DNA of 64,000 bases from assembly GCA_009746045.1 (NCBI GenBank), contig RPFO01000167.1, positions 849,431 through 913,430 on the forward strand, in the 5' to 3' direction. The notes below the pieces were generated by a model, which was not told the DNA's origin, made no database searches, and saw only the letters and a list, made by a program, of their open reading frames with translations. This document shows, in pieces, positions 12,386 through 23,331 of the stretch; the first letter of the stretch is position 1, and every line of letters starts with the position of its first letter. The stretch comes from Mesostigma viride (taxonomy: Eukaryota; Streptophyta; Mesostigmatophyceae; Mesostigmatales; Mesostigmataceae). The position numbers and the translations under genes are program-made.

Positions 12386-13340
12386 CCATACAAGAAGAAG
12401 CTCTCGATCCTAGGTATAGACTACCTCGGGTATCATCATCGTAATTGCTAGCATCGAGATCATTCATACCTACCGACGATGGCCAGCTGCAAAAGAAAAA
12501 TGTCGACCAACAGACAGGACCTATCGCCGGGAACCCTCAAGGCAATAAGGGCGAGACAGGCTTTCACCGTTAAGTAAAGTTGTCCACATCGTGCTAAGGA
12601 ATTTGTGCTAATCTATGAGTACCTATATGGACACTTTGTCGCATTTTTTACATGGCAAATAAGCGATGTATGTGTCATGTAGGCTGCCATTGGTGCATGC
12701 ATGCATGGGCCAGCAATGATGGTCAGAGGTACATTGTGCCTATGAGATAACCATCGATTTGTTGATCAGCAAGTGATTCATTACGTGAGACAACAATATG
12801 TTTGGGGGCTAAGCTTCTTACATTGGTCACATGGCCCGCCATAATTGTTTTCTTATGTGTTTAAGGTTAGGGCTCTGTTCATGACTGAACGTCATGAACG
12901 CGCTCTATTCATGACATTGATTAATTGATTTTAATTAGTCTCATGTCCATGTTGGGGGACCGGGATCTCTGAATTCCCCAAAGAAGATATAGTGGAAGTC
13001 ACCCCAAGACGTCAATATCCGTCAAGACGTCAATAACAACATGTATGTCCACAGCTCAGCTAGTAGTCTAAAATATGGGCCTCGAGCTAATCTTGCACGC
13101 AAGCAATGCCTATCATCAAGGATTAATTAATGCCTATCAACAAGGAGACAATCATGCTTGTTAAATTTCCTAGGACCCACAACTGGGGGGTCGTAGTCTT
13201 TGACAATGTCCGCCTGGGCAACGCTACTAATCCTACACATCCGAGGTCCCATGTCTGAATAAGAGGGGTTGAGCGGATGACGCCAACAGTGTCTGTGCTC
13301 TGCATGTCAGCTAAAATCATATCGCGGAGACAAACATATG

Positions 13341-13890
13341 TGATGCCAGATCTCCTTTGCGGCCGTTCCGAGCTTGGCACTGGATTCGTTGTCCACATCG
13401 TCGCGTCGCTGCCGCAACACGATGTTTTCTGGCATCCGCGGGCTTTTGGTTCCCGCCGCACATTTGAAAGTGCTGTCCTCCGGCTTTTTGCCTTTGCACC
13501 GTGTGCAGTTCTTGGACGTTTGGAATCATGGCATGGCTAACGTGATGACTGACTAGCTAGACCTTTTCAGTGGTTTTCCATTTGCGGGTATTTCCTCGTA
13601 AATGGTGGGAGAGCGATCGCAGCAATGGTGCTCACCACTAGACACTCCCGGCCAGTTAGGCTAGAAACACACGCCCTGATCAAGCATGCTGTTTCCGGCC
13701 CCACCGTCTAGGTCATCTAGTCGCTCCACACGTAAGCCAGCCATAATTTCAATGCACAAGGATACACATTTCCATCACCATTCATCTTCATCATCCTGAA
13801 CGACTCGAAAACGCGGAAAAGATAACGGCAGGCTCGAGCTACCATGGTCCGGATTCTCCCGATTTCTGGCCTGCGCTGGTTGTCTCTTTG
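13341..13890 (+). mobile_element. 5'-truncated non-LTR retrotransposon copy, 550 bp
   Basis: Reverse complement of 34370-34909 at near identity. Sense is + : the 3' end GGTTGTCTCTTTG (to 13890) matches the fixed 3' end of the short copies at 5330, 33099 and 33615. Short direct repeats ATATG flank it (13336-13340, 13891-13895). The minus strand encodes a basic peptide with CxxC (NCTRCKGKKPEDSTF) whose sense is unclear, so whether it is autonomous or SINE-like is open. Confidence 0.75.
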
Positions 13891-14029
13891 ATATGGCGGT
13901 ATGTCCAATGTTGGCCACTGCGTCGCCTAACAGGTTCTTACATGGTCGGCAAGGGCCTGACCATGTAAGAAGATATCTCCCTGGCTGGCCAGTCCACAAG
14001 GAACCAGCACAGACCTCATCTGAATCAAC

Positions 14030-14409
14030 CTGATTAATTAACTAACTACTTAATTCATTTATTAAACTCATGCCCCCATTAGGGAGTCAAGGAGCATTAG
14101 CTAACCCCGATTAATTAATTAATTAATTAATTAAACACGTGCTCCTGTTGGGGAGTCACGGAGCACCGAAGTGCTTTTAATCCCTGTGTGTGCACAACAG
14201 GAGAAAGGGCAGAGACCCCCAGTCTCCTTCATGCCTAAGGCATGCCACAGCTGCATTCGGGAACGCTAGCTAAACGGACACGCTAACGATCCGGCAATCT
14301 GTGGGTGCAATAAGACCCATGTGAGCATGGCATAACACTAGGAGCGTGGGCAAGTAATCTCATCATAGCCAGGACGTAGCATGGCTGTACTAGGACTATA
14401 CCCCGATCA
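14030..14409. mobile_element. TTAA-bordered hairpin repeats, stacked A and B termini
   Basis: An A-type terminus (ACTCATGCCCCCATTAGGGA, 14066 on) is cut after CCCCGAT by a TTAATTAATTAA array (14109-14136), followed by a B-type terminus (ACACGTGCTCCTGTTGGGGA) and the 280-bp B body also found at 5132-5440. This copy lacks the 37-bp insert of copy 1 and so supplies its empty site. Confidence 0.68.
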
Positions 14410-15174
14410 ATGGATGGATGGATGGATGGATGGATGGATGGATGGATGGATGGATGGATGGATGGATGGATGGATGGATGGATGGATGGATGGATGGATG
14501 GATGGATGGATGGATGGATGGATGGATGGATGGATGGATGGATGGATGGATGGATGGATGGATGGATGGATGGATGGATGGATGGATGGATGGATGGATG
14601 GATGGATGGATGGATGGATGGATGGATGGATGGATGGATGGATGGATGGATGGATGGATGGATGGATGGATGGATGGATGGATGGATGGATGGATGGATG
14701 GATGGATGGATGGATGGATGGATGGATGGATGGATGGATGGATGGATGGATGGATGGATGGATGGATGGATGGATGGATGGATGGATGGATGGATGGATG
14801 GATGGATGGATGGATGGATGGATGGATGGATGGATGGATGGATGGATGGATGGATGGATGGATGGGATGGATGGATGGATGGATGGATGGATGGATGGAT
14901 GGATGGATGGATGGATGGATGGATGGATGGATGGATGGATGGATGGATGGATGGATGGATGGATGGATGGATGGATGGATGGATGGATGGATGGATGGAT
15001 GGATGGATGGATGGATGGATGGATGGATGGATGGATGGATGGATGGATGGATGGATGGATGGATGGATGGATGGATGGATGGATGGATGGATGGATGGAT
15101 GGATGGATGGATGGATGGATGGATGGATGGATGGATGGATGGATGGATGGATGGATGGATGGATGGATGGATTA
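14410..15174. repeat. (GGAT)n array, about 190 copies
   Basis: Pure GGAT apart from one extra G near 14863 that shifts phase. It ends directly in a TTAATTAA array (15171-15192), as do other tetranucleotide arrays here. MDGW frames are artefacts. Confidence 0.97.
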
Positions 15175-15740
15175 ATTAATTAATTAATTAAAATCATAGC
15201 TCCGTTGGGAGCATATGTAACACATAGCCCTGAGAAAGGGGCATCTATGGGTTTGTAATACAATCAGGGCTACAACCTGCAGGTGGAGGATGTACAACTG
15301 TCACCTGCTCTGGGTGCACAAGGTGCACCTGCACCGCCATGATGGTTCATGCCTCCTTAACAAGCACAGGCACCCAGGGGGGCTTGAGGAGAGGGCCTAG
15401 AAGGCCTGCATGACATATGGGGTGGAGGGTATGTGGCTAGGCTATAGCTGGTGTACACATGGCATCTCAGCAGAGAGTAACTCCCTGCATAGGCATCGCA
15501 TGGCTAAATTCTTAATGCATCATCCATGGGAGGTCCCATTGTAGGCTGGGCGCGGCTAGATACTGAAAGCATCATCCATGGGGGCCATTATGGGCGCACA
15601 TGCGCGTGGGCCACTTGCAAGGCTAAGCCTATCTAATCTACACTACTGGTATATTCCCTAGCCTGGAGTGGCAGGAGGGGCCTGCCAGGGCTTGTGGTCA
15701 ACGTGGATGACCGCCCCCCTCCAGTATACCGGCTTCCCCC
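15171..15740. mobile_element. Repeat subfamily C, copy 1
   Basis: Starts at a TTAATTAA array with ATCATAGCTCCGTTGGGAGC. A second, diverged copy in the same orientation starts at about 16440 (CATATATCCGTTGGGAGTCA) and shares GGGCTACAACCTGCAGGTG-like and GGCCTGACATGGGGTGGAG-like words. Non-coding. Confidence 0.6.
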
Positions 15741-15750
15741 CTGCACGCAC

Positions 15751-15953
15751 ATGGATGGATGGATGGATGGATGGATGGATGGATGGATGGATGGATGGAT
15801 GGATGGATGGATGGATGGATGGATGGATGGATGGATGGATGGATGGATGGATGGATGGATGGATGGATGGATGGATGGATGGATGGATGGATGGATGGAT
15901 GGATGGATGGATGGATGGATGGATGGATGGATGGATGGATGGATGGATGGATG
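15751..15953. repeat. (GGAT)n array, about 50 copies
   Basis: Uninterrupted tetranucleotide array in the same strand sense as 14410-15174. Confidence 0.96.
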
Positions 15954-16189
15954 TCAGGCTTGTCTTACATGCATGATGCAGTGGAACTTTGGTGCTGGAG
16001 GGTTAATTGTGGCCCGGTCTGGTTTAGCTTCAGTGCTCTCATGGCGGCCTTCATTTGTAATTATTTGAATGCATGCCCATTGGGCCATGCATAGTGTATA
16101 TTTTTTACGCATGCACGCCCATTATGTATCGCTGGGTCCATCCCATCAATGCTTGTTTATTGCCAGGTCTGGTGTAAGTAAGTTAGTGC

Positions 16190-18440
16190 TATCTAGTCTA
16201 CAAAATCCTCACTACACTTCTCCCCAAAGCGCCCCTTCCGCTTTGGGGGAGGGGGCTTACCCACATGGGCTGGCGTGTGAGCCGGGACATTGGTCTTCCA
16301 CCTCTTCTTGTTCTGCATAGGAACAGAGAGCGAAGAAATGCGGTGTGGGGACCCCTTCTCGTGGTAATGCGTTACATGTACTCCCCACCGGGCTTTGCTC
16401 TTCATGGGTTCATAAAGACAACAATTATTCAGTAAGAATTTAATAAATTAGGAACATATATCCGTTGGGAGTCACTGTTACACATATACCTGAAAAGGGG
16501 CATATGATTTTAAATACATTCTGAGCTACAACCTGCACGTGCATGGGTTTAGTTAACTGGCACCTATACTAGAGGCCTGACATGGGGTGGAGCTTCAGTG
16601 CTTCCCCGCCTTCTCCTTCTCCCACACTGGGTGCTCCGCGTCCTTCTTCTCCGGCCCTGCCCATGGGTGCACCGGCCCCGCCTCCTCCTTCTCCTCTCGG
16701 GACGATTCGCGCTCCACGCATGGCTGCAGCATCAGTTAGCACGGGCAAGACATAGCAGTAACCGCGCTATTGCTGTTCTAGCACCAGCCTAGCAGACTGC
16801 CATGATCACTCAGCAAACCCACGACAGCTAAACCCTTGGCTGTCACAACCAGTCCATGCATCATTAAGTATGGGTACAGGGAAAGCTTCCCGCATATCCA
16901 TGGCCATATGGATGGCAGCAACACAACGACTTGCCCCCTAGCCCCCCGTGCACACACAAAAACGTGGGTCGTGGCTTCCACGCCCCATCCGCCATGCATG
17001 ACAGCGCGTACCTTACTCGCATTCACACCGGGCTGCATCCCAGCGCCGTTGCTGTCCCCATGTGACACGTCGGCTGATTAAGCAGACACACAGCAGAGTC
17101 TGATGTAAACCGCTAAACCCCAAACCCATGCAGACCACAGTCAAGGACGCGTGCATGTCAAGCCATGCCAATTGTGAACCGTACAGCAATTTACTTTTCA
17201 AGCCTGAAGAGGTGGATAGCAGATACTAGCCTGGAAGAGGTTACAGGGGCACATGTCCATTAGCGAGCGGAACAACACAGCATACACCCTACAAGCGTAC
17301 CGCACAATGTCCTCCTGCAATTGTCTGCAGATCTCCCAATGCCGCAGACATCTCCACTGCTCTCATGGCGATTGCAAATGCTTCATGCCGCTGACATCTC
17401 CACTGCTCTCATGGCGATTGCAAATGCTTGATGCCGCACCTCTGCTTACAGCAGAAAAGCTTCCTCCGGGCGAGGCACCTGACTGGAACCAACACCCATT
17501 CCTTGGCTTCACAACGTGGCCATGACAGCATCGTGAATCTGCTTCGCCAACGCCCACACTTCAGGACCCGCGCCCTGCACCGCCATGGCCACAGGCTGCA
17601 CCGCTGCAATCGATGCAGCATTCACTGCCTGCGCCGCACCATGTACTGCATGCACGAAAGCCAATCCTGGCTCGGTTATCATGGTCTTGCCCGATTCCTG
17701 CTGCTTCTTCTTCTTCGATGCGGTCATGCGCACTTTATACCCCTTCCTCTCCAAGCACGCCTTCAGCACCTGGCTCGTGCGGTGCTGAATATGCTTCTGA
17801 AGGCGCGCCTTCTAAACACGAAATGTTGGCAATGTATGATTCCCAAACGGCATGATAGGCACATAATCAGTCCCATTAATTGCTTTGCGGCAGTCAATGC
17901 ACCAGAACACCTGTTGAAAAAAGAAGGTTATGCGCGCTAGCGATTACCCGCGGCAAGAAGCAATCAACACGCCTCGCTAACAACTGCAACCACAATGTAA
18001 TTCATGACGGGCCACTCACCGCTACCCTGCTCTCCTGATTCAATGTCTCCCCATTCTCAAGGCCTCCATTGTAAACCTCTCCGTCTTCACCATCGTCATC
18101 GTCTTCCTCTTCCTCCACTCCGACGTATCCGTGTTTCCTTTTCCTAAGATACCTAGGGTTGTTCAAGTCGTATGTGCGGCGTTGGCACACTTCCAACAAA
18201 ATTTTGGCCGCCTCTACCCATTACCATTTATTCGTACTATCATAACATATCCAGGCGTTTGAAAAATCATTCCCTCGTTCGAACTTCTACCCCTGGGCGT
18301 CCATGACGAGGCAGTCACGACGGGACGCAGATGCACAAAAATAAAACAAGGCGACATCCCTTCAATCATTGACCAAAAAACAGAATACGCGCAGAACTTG
18401 GATTTCAACACCACGCACCCATTACCAGCGAGCACGGCTG
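16190..18440 (-). other. Broken minus-strand coding region, possibly transposon-encoded
   Basis: Several minus-strand frames look more protein-like than background. 18199-18002 reads VCQRRTYDLNNPRYLRKRKH then a Glu/Asp-rich tract. About 17905-17830 reads VFWCIDCRKAINGTDYVPI, and 17769-17409 holds a Lys-rich start (TASKKKKQQESGKTM) and a Cys-rich end. 16405-16193 reads a basic 70-residue frame ending SEDFVD. They lie inside the CACTA-type element, near its right end, so they may be exons of an element-encoded protein. No family is recognised and exon joins are not established. Confidence 0.3.
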
Positions 18441-19126
18441 GCCTGCAACCGCCATCATTTCATAACCAGAAGCCAGGGCCCACACTCCATCCCGTTACCT
18501 CATCTTCCACGCACGGCTTCCGCTGCTTCCCTCTGCTCTTTCGCATTCTCCGCCAGCAACCTCGCCTTCTCCTCGTCCAACAATCCACTAAGAATAAAAT
18601 CCCCTCTATTGGACGCCATTCAGACGAACTTTGCTAGCGTCTTTTCACCGGCCCCAGCACACATAATCTATAGCCGCTTACTGACAACGGCCGACAACGA
18701 CAACTGCTGAATAGGCGAAAAAGGCTGATAACTACATTTTTATATTTCGCTGCATTTGCTAATAGACACGCACGTTCTCCCACTTCTCCATTACAATATA
18801 ATTATCCATCTGGCCGTGTACAGGCAAAGATCCCCGAAGTAACTTACTGAAACGTATCTTACAGCATCGGATCACTGGCACCTAATCTACAGGTGGTAGA
18901 TTACCAACCAAGACCCGTCGCGGTAATTTACTCTGTCGGTAATGTACTACCAAAGATGTGCAGTCGTAACGTTACTCTTACTTACGGCTAGTAAAATTAC
19001 TACGTAGGATGATAGGTAGTAATGATTACGGCGTTGGATCTCACGCCTCGTATCTAGGTAGTAAGATAAGACCTCGTAATTTACGCCTCGGATCCTTTTT
19101 ACTACCCTCGGACGAAAAGTATAGTG

Positions 19127-19269
19127 ATCCATCCATCCATCCATCCATCCATCCATCCATCCATCCATCCATCCATCCATCCATCCATCCATCCATCCAT
19201 CCATCCATCCATCCATCCATCCATCCATCGGGGTTAATGCTCCGTGACTCCCCAACGGGAGCACGAGTC
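19127..19269. repeat. (ATCC)26 array plus A-type terminus, displaced right half
   Basis: Array 19127-19228, then CGGGGTTAATGCTCCGTGAC and the rest of the A terminus to 19269, then TTAATTAA. Joined to the left half (about 6694-7322) this rebuilds the arrangement of the intact terminus at 35285-35367, showing that the CACTA-type element interrupts it. Confidence 0.85.
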
Positions 19270-19300
19270 TAATTAATTAATTAAGGGGACGGGACACCCC

Positions 19301-19326
19301 CGAATTTTTTGGCGCCAAAAAATTCG
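19301..19326. promoter_or_regulatory. Perfect 26-bp palindrome with E2F-type core
   Basis: Two 13-bp arms meet at TTTTGGCGCCAAAA, a perfect dyad of the E2F/DP consensus (TTTSGCGC class). It starts immediately inside the left terminus of element E, 90 bp before an ATG at 19390. A binding role is inferred from the sequence match only. Confidence 0.45.
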
Positions 19327-20689
19327 CGCCGGAGCCGAAGGTCACAAATTTCACGTGCACGGTGCGCGCACCCCTTGCGGAAGTGGCCATGGCGACTGCG
19401 TTCAGGCGAAACTACCACACTAGGGCAGGCGAAATGCAAAACTTTTACTCGAATCTAAAAGGATATGAGTTTATGATGTTAGTTTGTGGCGGAAATCAGC
19501 TGGTTTACAATATCGCTGTTGTTTTTTTATGCCATCGGCATGGGGGGTAATCTGAATTTTTTGGTCGCGCGGAATGAAATAGAATTCATGATAGCGGCTG
19601 TAAAATAGCGGTTTTGGGGGCTGTTCTGACCTTGAAGCAGGCATTAATATCGGTTGCATCGAATTCTAAATCGAGCTGGTGCTTTTTGCCAGATTTTCGG
19701 CCATTATCGGTAAGTAATTGTTCAGACCTGCGCAGTGCGTGTCTGACCTGTCCATGGAAGAACGGCTGTTGTTGCGCGCCTGGGCGAGGGATTTACGAGG
19801 GCAAGGTACAGATTTGTCGCGAACGTTATCTGCTATCGGTGCTTTCTTCTATGAGCTCATCGTTCGAGGTTTTTTGCGTTCTTTTTGGGCAGTTTCCGCC
19901 AGCTAGCTCGCCGTCGCTTGCCGTTGTGTTGTCGAATACCTGGCAGCTTTAGATTGTTTTCGTTGATGTCGTGAGGGCCGCTTCAGTCGCAGCCTATAGC
20001 TCTTCGGGAAGGTATAAGGCATTTCATAAAACGTGTTCTGGCAAGGATGTTGTGCGTATGGACGCTTCTTGTTGTTTGAGAGTGACGCACCCTCTCCTCA
20101 CAGGCCGCAGCGGCATCACAGCGCTCATGCGGTGAAGGGCCGCCAATGGTTTCTTTGCATTTTATCGTGCAGGGATGGAAGTGTTATAGTGATGATGATG
20201 TTGGAGATATTGCATTTGTGTGACTGCATGTAGATAGCTGGCACCAATGGTTGTTTGAGCTTTCCTTTGTTATGATGATGTGACAAGACTACAATGTGCT
20301 GAGCCAACCATGGTTGACATGCATGACTGCATGCAAGCTATATATACCATGTTCTTACTTGGTTCCTTGCCCTCCATAGTCCCAGTTTGTCATCCATGCC
20401 GGGGAGGACAGTTTAGGAGGTGTTGTTGTGTTGATTAGCTTGGTTGGCATCAACCTTACACTCTAACCTGGGAGAAACATAGGAAATGCCGCTTAGGCAT
20501 GTTAGGGCTACCATCGTCAAGGCTATGCACATATTTACAAGGCTGGCCATGCTGGAGGGATGATGAAGACATATGAGGTGCGTGGCCACCCCTTGTACTT
20601 TGTAAACATACTCTGCATGGTTTTGGTGCATGTTGGATGGCATATTAAGTGGCACTGTGGGGTTACTAACTTACTGAGTGGTCCTTAGC

Positions 20690-21140
20690 GCCTTGTCATG
20701 TGGTCATATAGGAAACCCATCAACTTGAGCAGTTCTTGTCGCAATGACACCCCACATTGAGCATGCGTTGCCGTCAGCGTGCAAGAGTTGATTATGTGTG
20801 CTTTGGTCAGTTTGCAGATGTCTTTGATGAAGAAGGAGGTGCTAGTGTGGCTAAATGGTTACTCTAATTTCCTTGTAGCGTCTACATGGGTGGCCGTCTT
20901 GGAATGGTTATAACTTGGGCAGTTCTTGTCAGAATGGCGTCAAACCTTGAACATAGGAGGTACCATATGTGCAGAGAATGGTAGTATGTGGTTTGGCCAG
21001 TTTTCATGAGGCTTAGATGTATAAAGGGGTGTTAGTGTGGTTAAATACTAGCTAAAACCTCCCTTAGCTTCGTCACAGGTGGCAATCTAGGAATATCCAT
21101 CAAATAGGGCTGCGCTTGTCAGAATGACCTGAAAATTTGG
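20690..21140. repeat. Diverged tandem repeat, about 3 units of 170-200 bp
   Basis: Shared words recur in order: GAGCAGTTCTTGTCRSAATG, GGTTTGGCCAGTTT, GGTGTTAGTGTGGTTAAAT, CATGGGTGGC. No coding potential. Sequence on both sides (20250-20690, 21140-21590) shows no gene. Confidence 0.7.
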
Positions 21141-21689
21141 GGCTGCATGTCCCCCAACCTCTAGTATTTGGGAATATATGATTTGGCCCTATTCCATGTG
21201 TTTATGATTTGATAATTTTTTTTTTCATTAAAAAAGTACCCTTTTTGCGGGAAAATCCATCAATGTGTGTAAAACATGATTATTTTGTGCTCAAAATTAG
21301 GTAGCATTTCTCAAAAGTCAGGGAACTATATGGGAATATATGATTTGGTCCCAATATGTTTGCCCACTGCCCTAGGAAAAATGTGACTAGAATAGCGTCT
21401 TTTTCTATTTTTAGCGCGTTACCGGTGCCCTGTGGGGGCTAGTACCCCCCCCAAGTGGCTGGAAAATATTTTTTTTATCATATTAATGGTCCCCAATCAT
21501 CATTGGATTTTTAGCACATGCATAGGTATGGTTACATCAGATAGACTAGCTCATTGCATAGGTAGGTAGATACATCAGATAGACTAGCTGGCACCAAGCC
21601 CGCCCAGCCTGGGCGATATGTCCTCACCTGGCGTGCCCCCGGCCGCGCGCGGCAGGGCCGCCACCCGTGGACTTTTCGTGATAGACTCG

Positions 21690-21903
21690 GCATGGACATG
21701 TGCTACACTAGACGTGACGGGCTCACCCCCGGGCAGCCTCCTGGTTTGTCTGTAATATGGAGGCAGATGGTGCGCAAGGATAGATGGCAAGTAGTGATGA
21801 AGGAGACCACCCCCAAGCCTGTGGGGGCTCCGCGTGTGACCAAGTCTGGCATTCATAGCGATTCGGGCCGCGGTGCCCACACCCCTGTAACTAGGACCTA
21901 GAT
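21690..21903 (+). pseudogene. LINE reverse-transcriptase C-terminal tail relic (copy 1)
   Basis: Reads GLSVIWRQMVRKDRWQVVMK then a short Pro/Arg-rich end and stop. A related reading at 34120-34350 (GLSVIWKKMMDKAKWAQVIE) shows the longer form of this C-terminal motif, typical of non-LTR retrotransposon polyproteins (R..t...q..eD...lGl.w..m..d...W..v). Upstream sequence is not open. Confidence 0.55.
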
Positions 21904-22045
21904 AGCTTATACCATCCATTCCATCCCATGTTCCGCTCCCACTGAGGGCTTATGCTCACGTGACGCAGTCACGTGTCTATTAATTAATTAATTAATTAAT
22001 AGGTATGGTTTCCAGAAAAGTGCCCTTTAGGGGTGTCCCCTCCCC

Positions 22046-22094
22046 TTAATTAATTAATTAATTAATTAATTAATTAATTAGTTAATTAATTAAT
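22046..22094. repeat. TTAA/AATT array, 49 bp
   Basis: Longest of about a dozen TTAATTAA arrays in the window (others near 5105, 6610, 14109, 15171, 19270, 21979, 33381, 35368, 35493). Nearly all touch a transposon terminus. Confidence 0.95.
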
Positions 22095-23331
22095 ACAAGG
22101 CGATCTGGGAGCACATATCCCCCACCGATCCGCCAAGACATTTTGGACCTGTGCCGTGGCAATGGTAAACGTACTTGCAAGAATTTCGCCCAGTTAAGTT
22201 TCCAGGACTCCCAGTCAGCATCGGTAATGTTAAGTGAGCATGTAATGTGATTCGGATATCGATTCGTCCATGTACGTGGCGCCGGACCCATGAAAGCAGG
22301 AACACTTAACTGGAGAATAAGGCAGATAATATTGCTCGCTATTGTACGGCTCATACCATACCAAGACCAAAAGCGGCTCCTACCAGACTATATCACCGGT
22401 TGACTATATCCTCAAACTGAGCTATCTTTGCCACACGGAGACTTCATCCATGGGGTTATGAACACTTGCATGACCACCATTCTTTCATGCATCAGCCACA
22501 CGCTGTTGACAGCAGAGGCTTGCGTCCACAACCAACGAGGGAGCCCGCGGGATGCATGTCGCCAATGTTCAGCCAACAACACCGGCCAATGGCAGTCCCT
22601 CCTTGCTGCAAGGAAAGGCCAGCGATGCCTCGAACAAGCCTTGGAAATGCCTTCAATAAAGCTGCCAGTGGTCATCATCAGCACCATCACCGTTATCGCT
22701 ATTGCCATCATCATGTCATGGTTCGGGTCGCTAACTTGAGCGGACTATCTGCAGCTCAGGCCATGCAGCCACCTCCGCCTCTCATCTCAGCATCCAACAT
22801 TTTCACAATCCAACCACCTTTCGTAGTCCTGCATCACTTGCCAGTCCTCGCCTCAAACTCATTATTCACTCGATGGCATTTTGCCCAGTACCCTGGCTGC
22901 GGCCCCTCACCATCCCTACAAAACAATATCCCGTAGTCCGCCACCTGCACGATTGATATATTTTCCGACCATCGACATTGCCTCATTCCTGTGCGGCTCA
23001 CGTGTCTTGATTTCAGCCGAAGTAGCCTCTGCCCCCTCGCATTCAAGCCCCTTATGCTGGCCTCCGTGTCCTCCTGTTGCCCCAGCCCCCGTTCCAGCCC
23101 CACTCTCTTTGCACACATCCCCCACCCTCGGCCCCCCATTCAAGGCCCCATTGTTTTCTGCCACTCGAGAAATCCCTGTATTTCAGCTGTTCACTGCAGG
23201 CATATTTTCCTTCTCCACCCCATTCCTCTAACATCCCCCCCCCCCCCCCCTAACTCACCCCCTTGCTCCAGCAGCTGCAGGCCTCCCCACCCACCCATAC
23301 CTACTCCAGGTGCCTTCCCCCCCCATCTAGT
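22095..23331. other. No gene recognised; 3' flank of the GT29 gene
   Basis: Short frames on both strands without recognisable domains. A run of 17 C residues lies near 23236-23252, about 80 bp beyond the GT29 stop codon. Confidence 0.5.

Larger units (their letters stand above)
19285..22045. mobile_element. TTAA-flanked element E (GGGGACGGGACACCCC termini)
   Basis: 16-bp terminal inverted repeats, 19285-19300 and 22030-22045, match at 15 of 16 bases, and both are directly flanked by TTAA (part of longer arrays). TTAA target duplication is typical of piggyBac, Kolobok and Sola3 transposons; which applies is not decided. Open frames near the left end (a frame from ATG 19390, and a MEERLLLRAWARDLRGQ frame at 19753) are short and unrecognised. 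The region also holds a LINE tail relic and the right D terminus. Confidence 0.5.

Noticed and set aside
19390..19906. Gene driven by the E2F-type palindrome
   Set aside because: Frames after 19390 and 19753 are 50-60 residues, unrecognised, and lack convincing splice joins, so only the site is reported.
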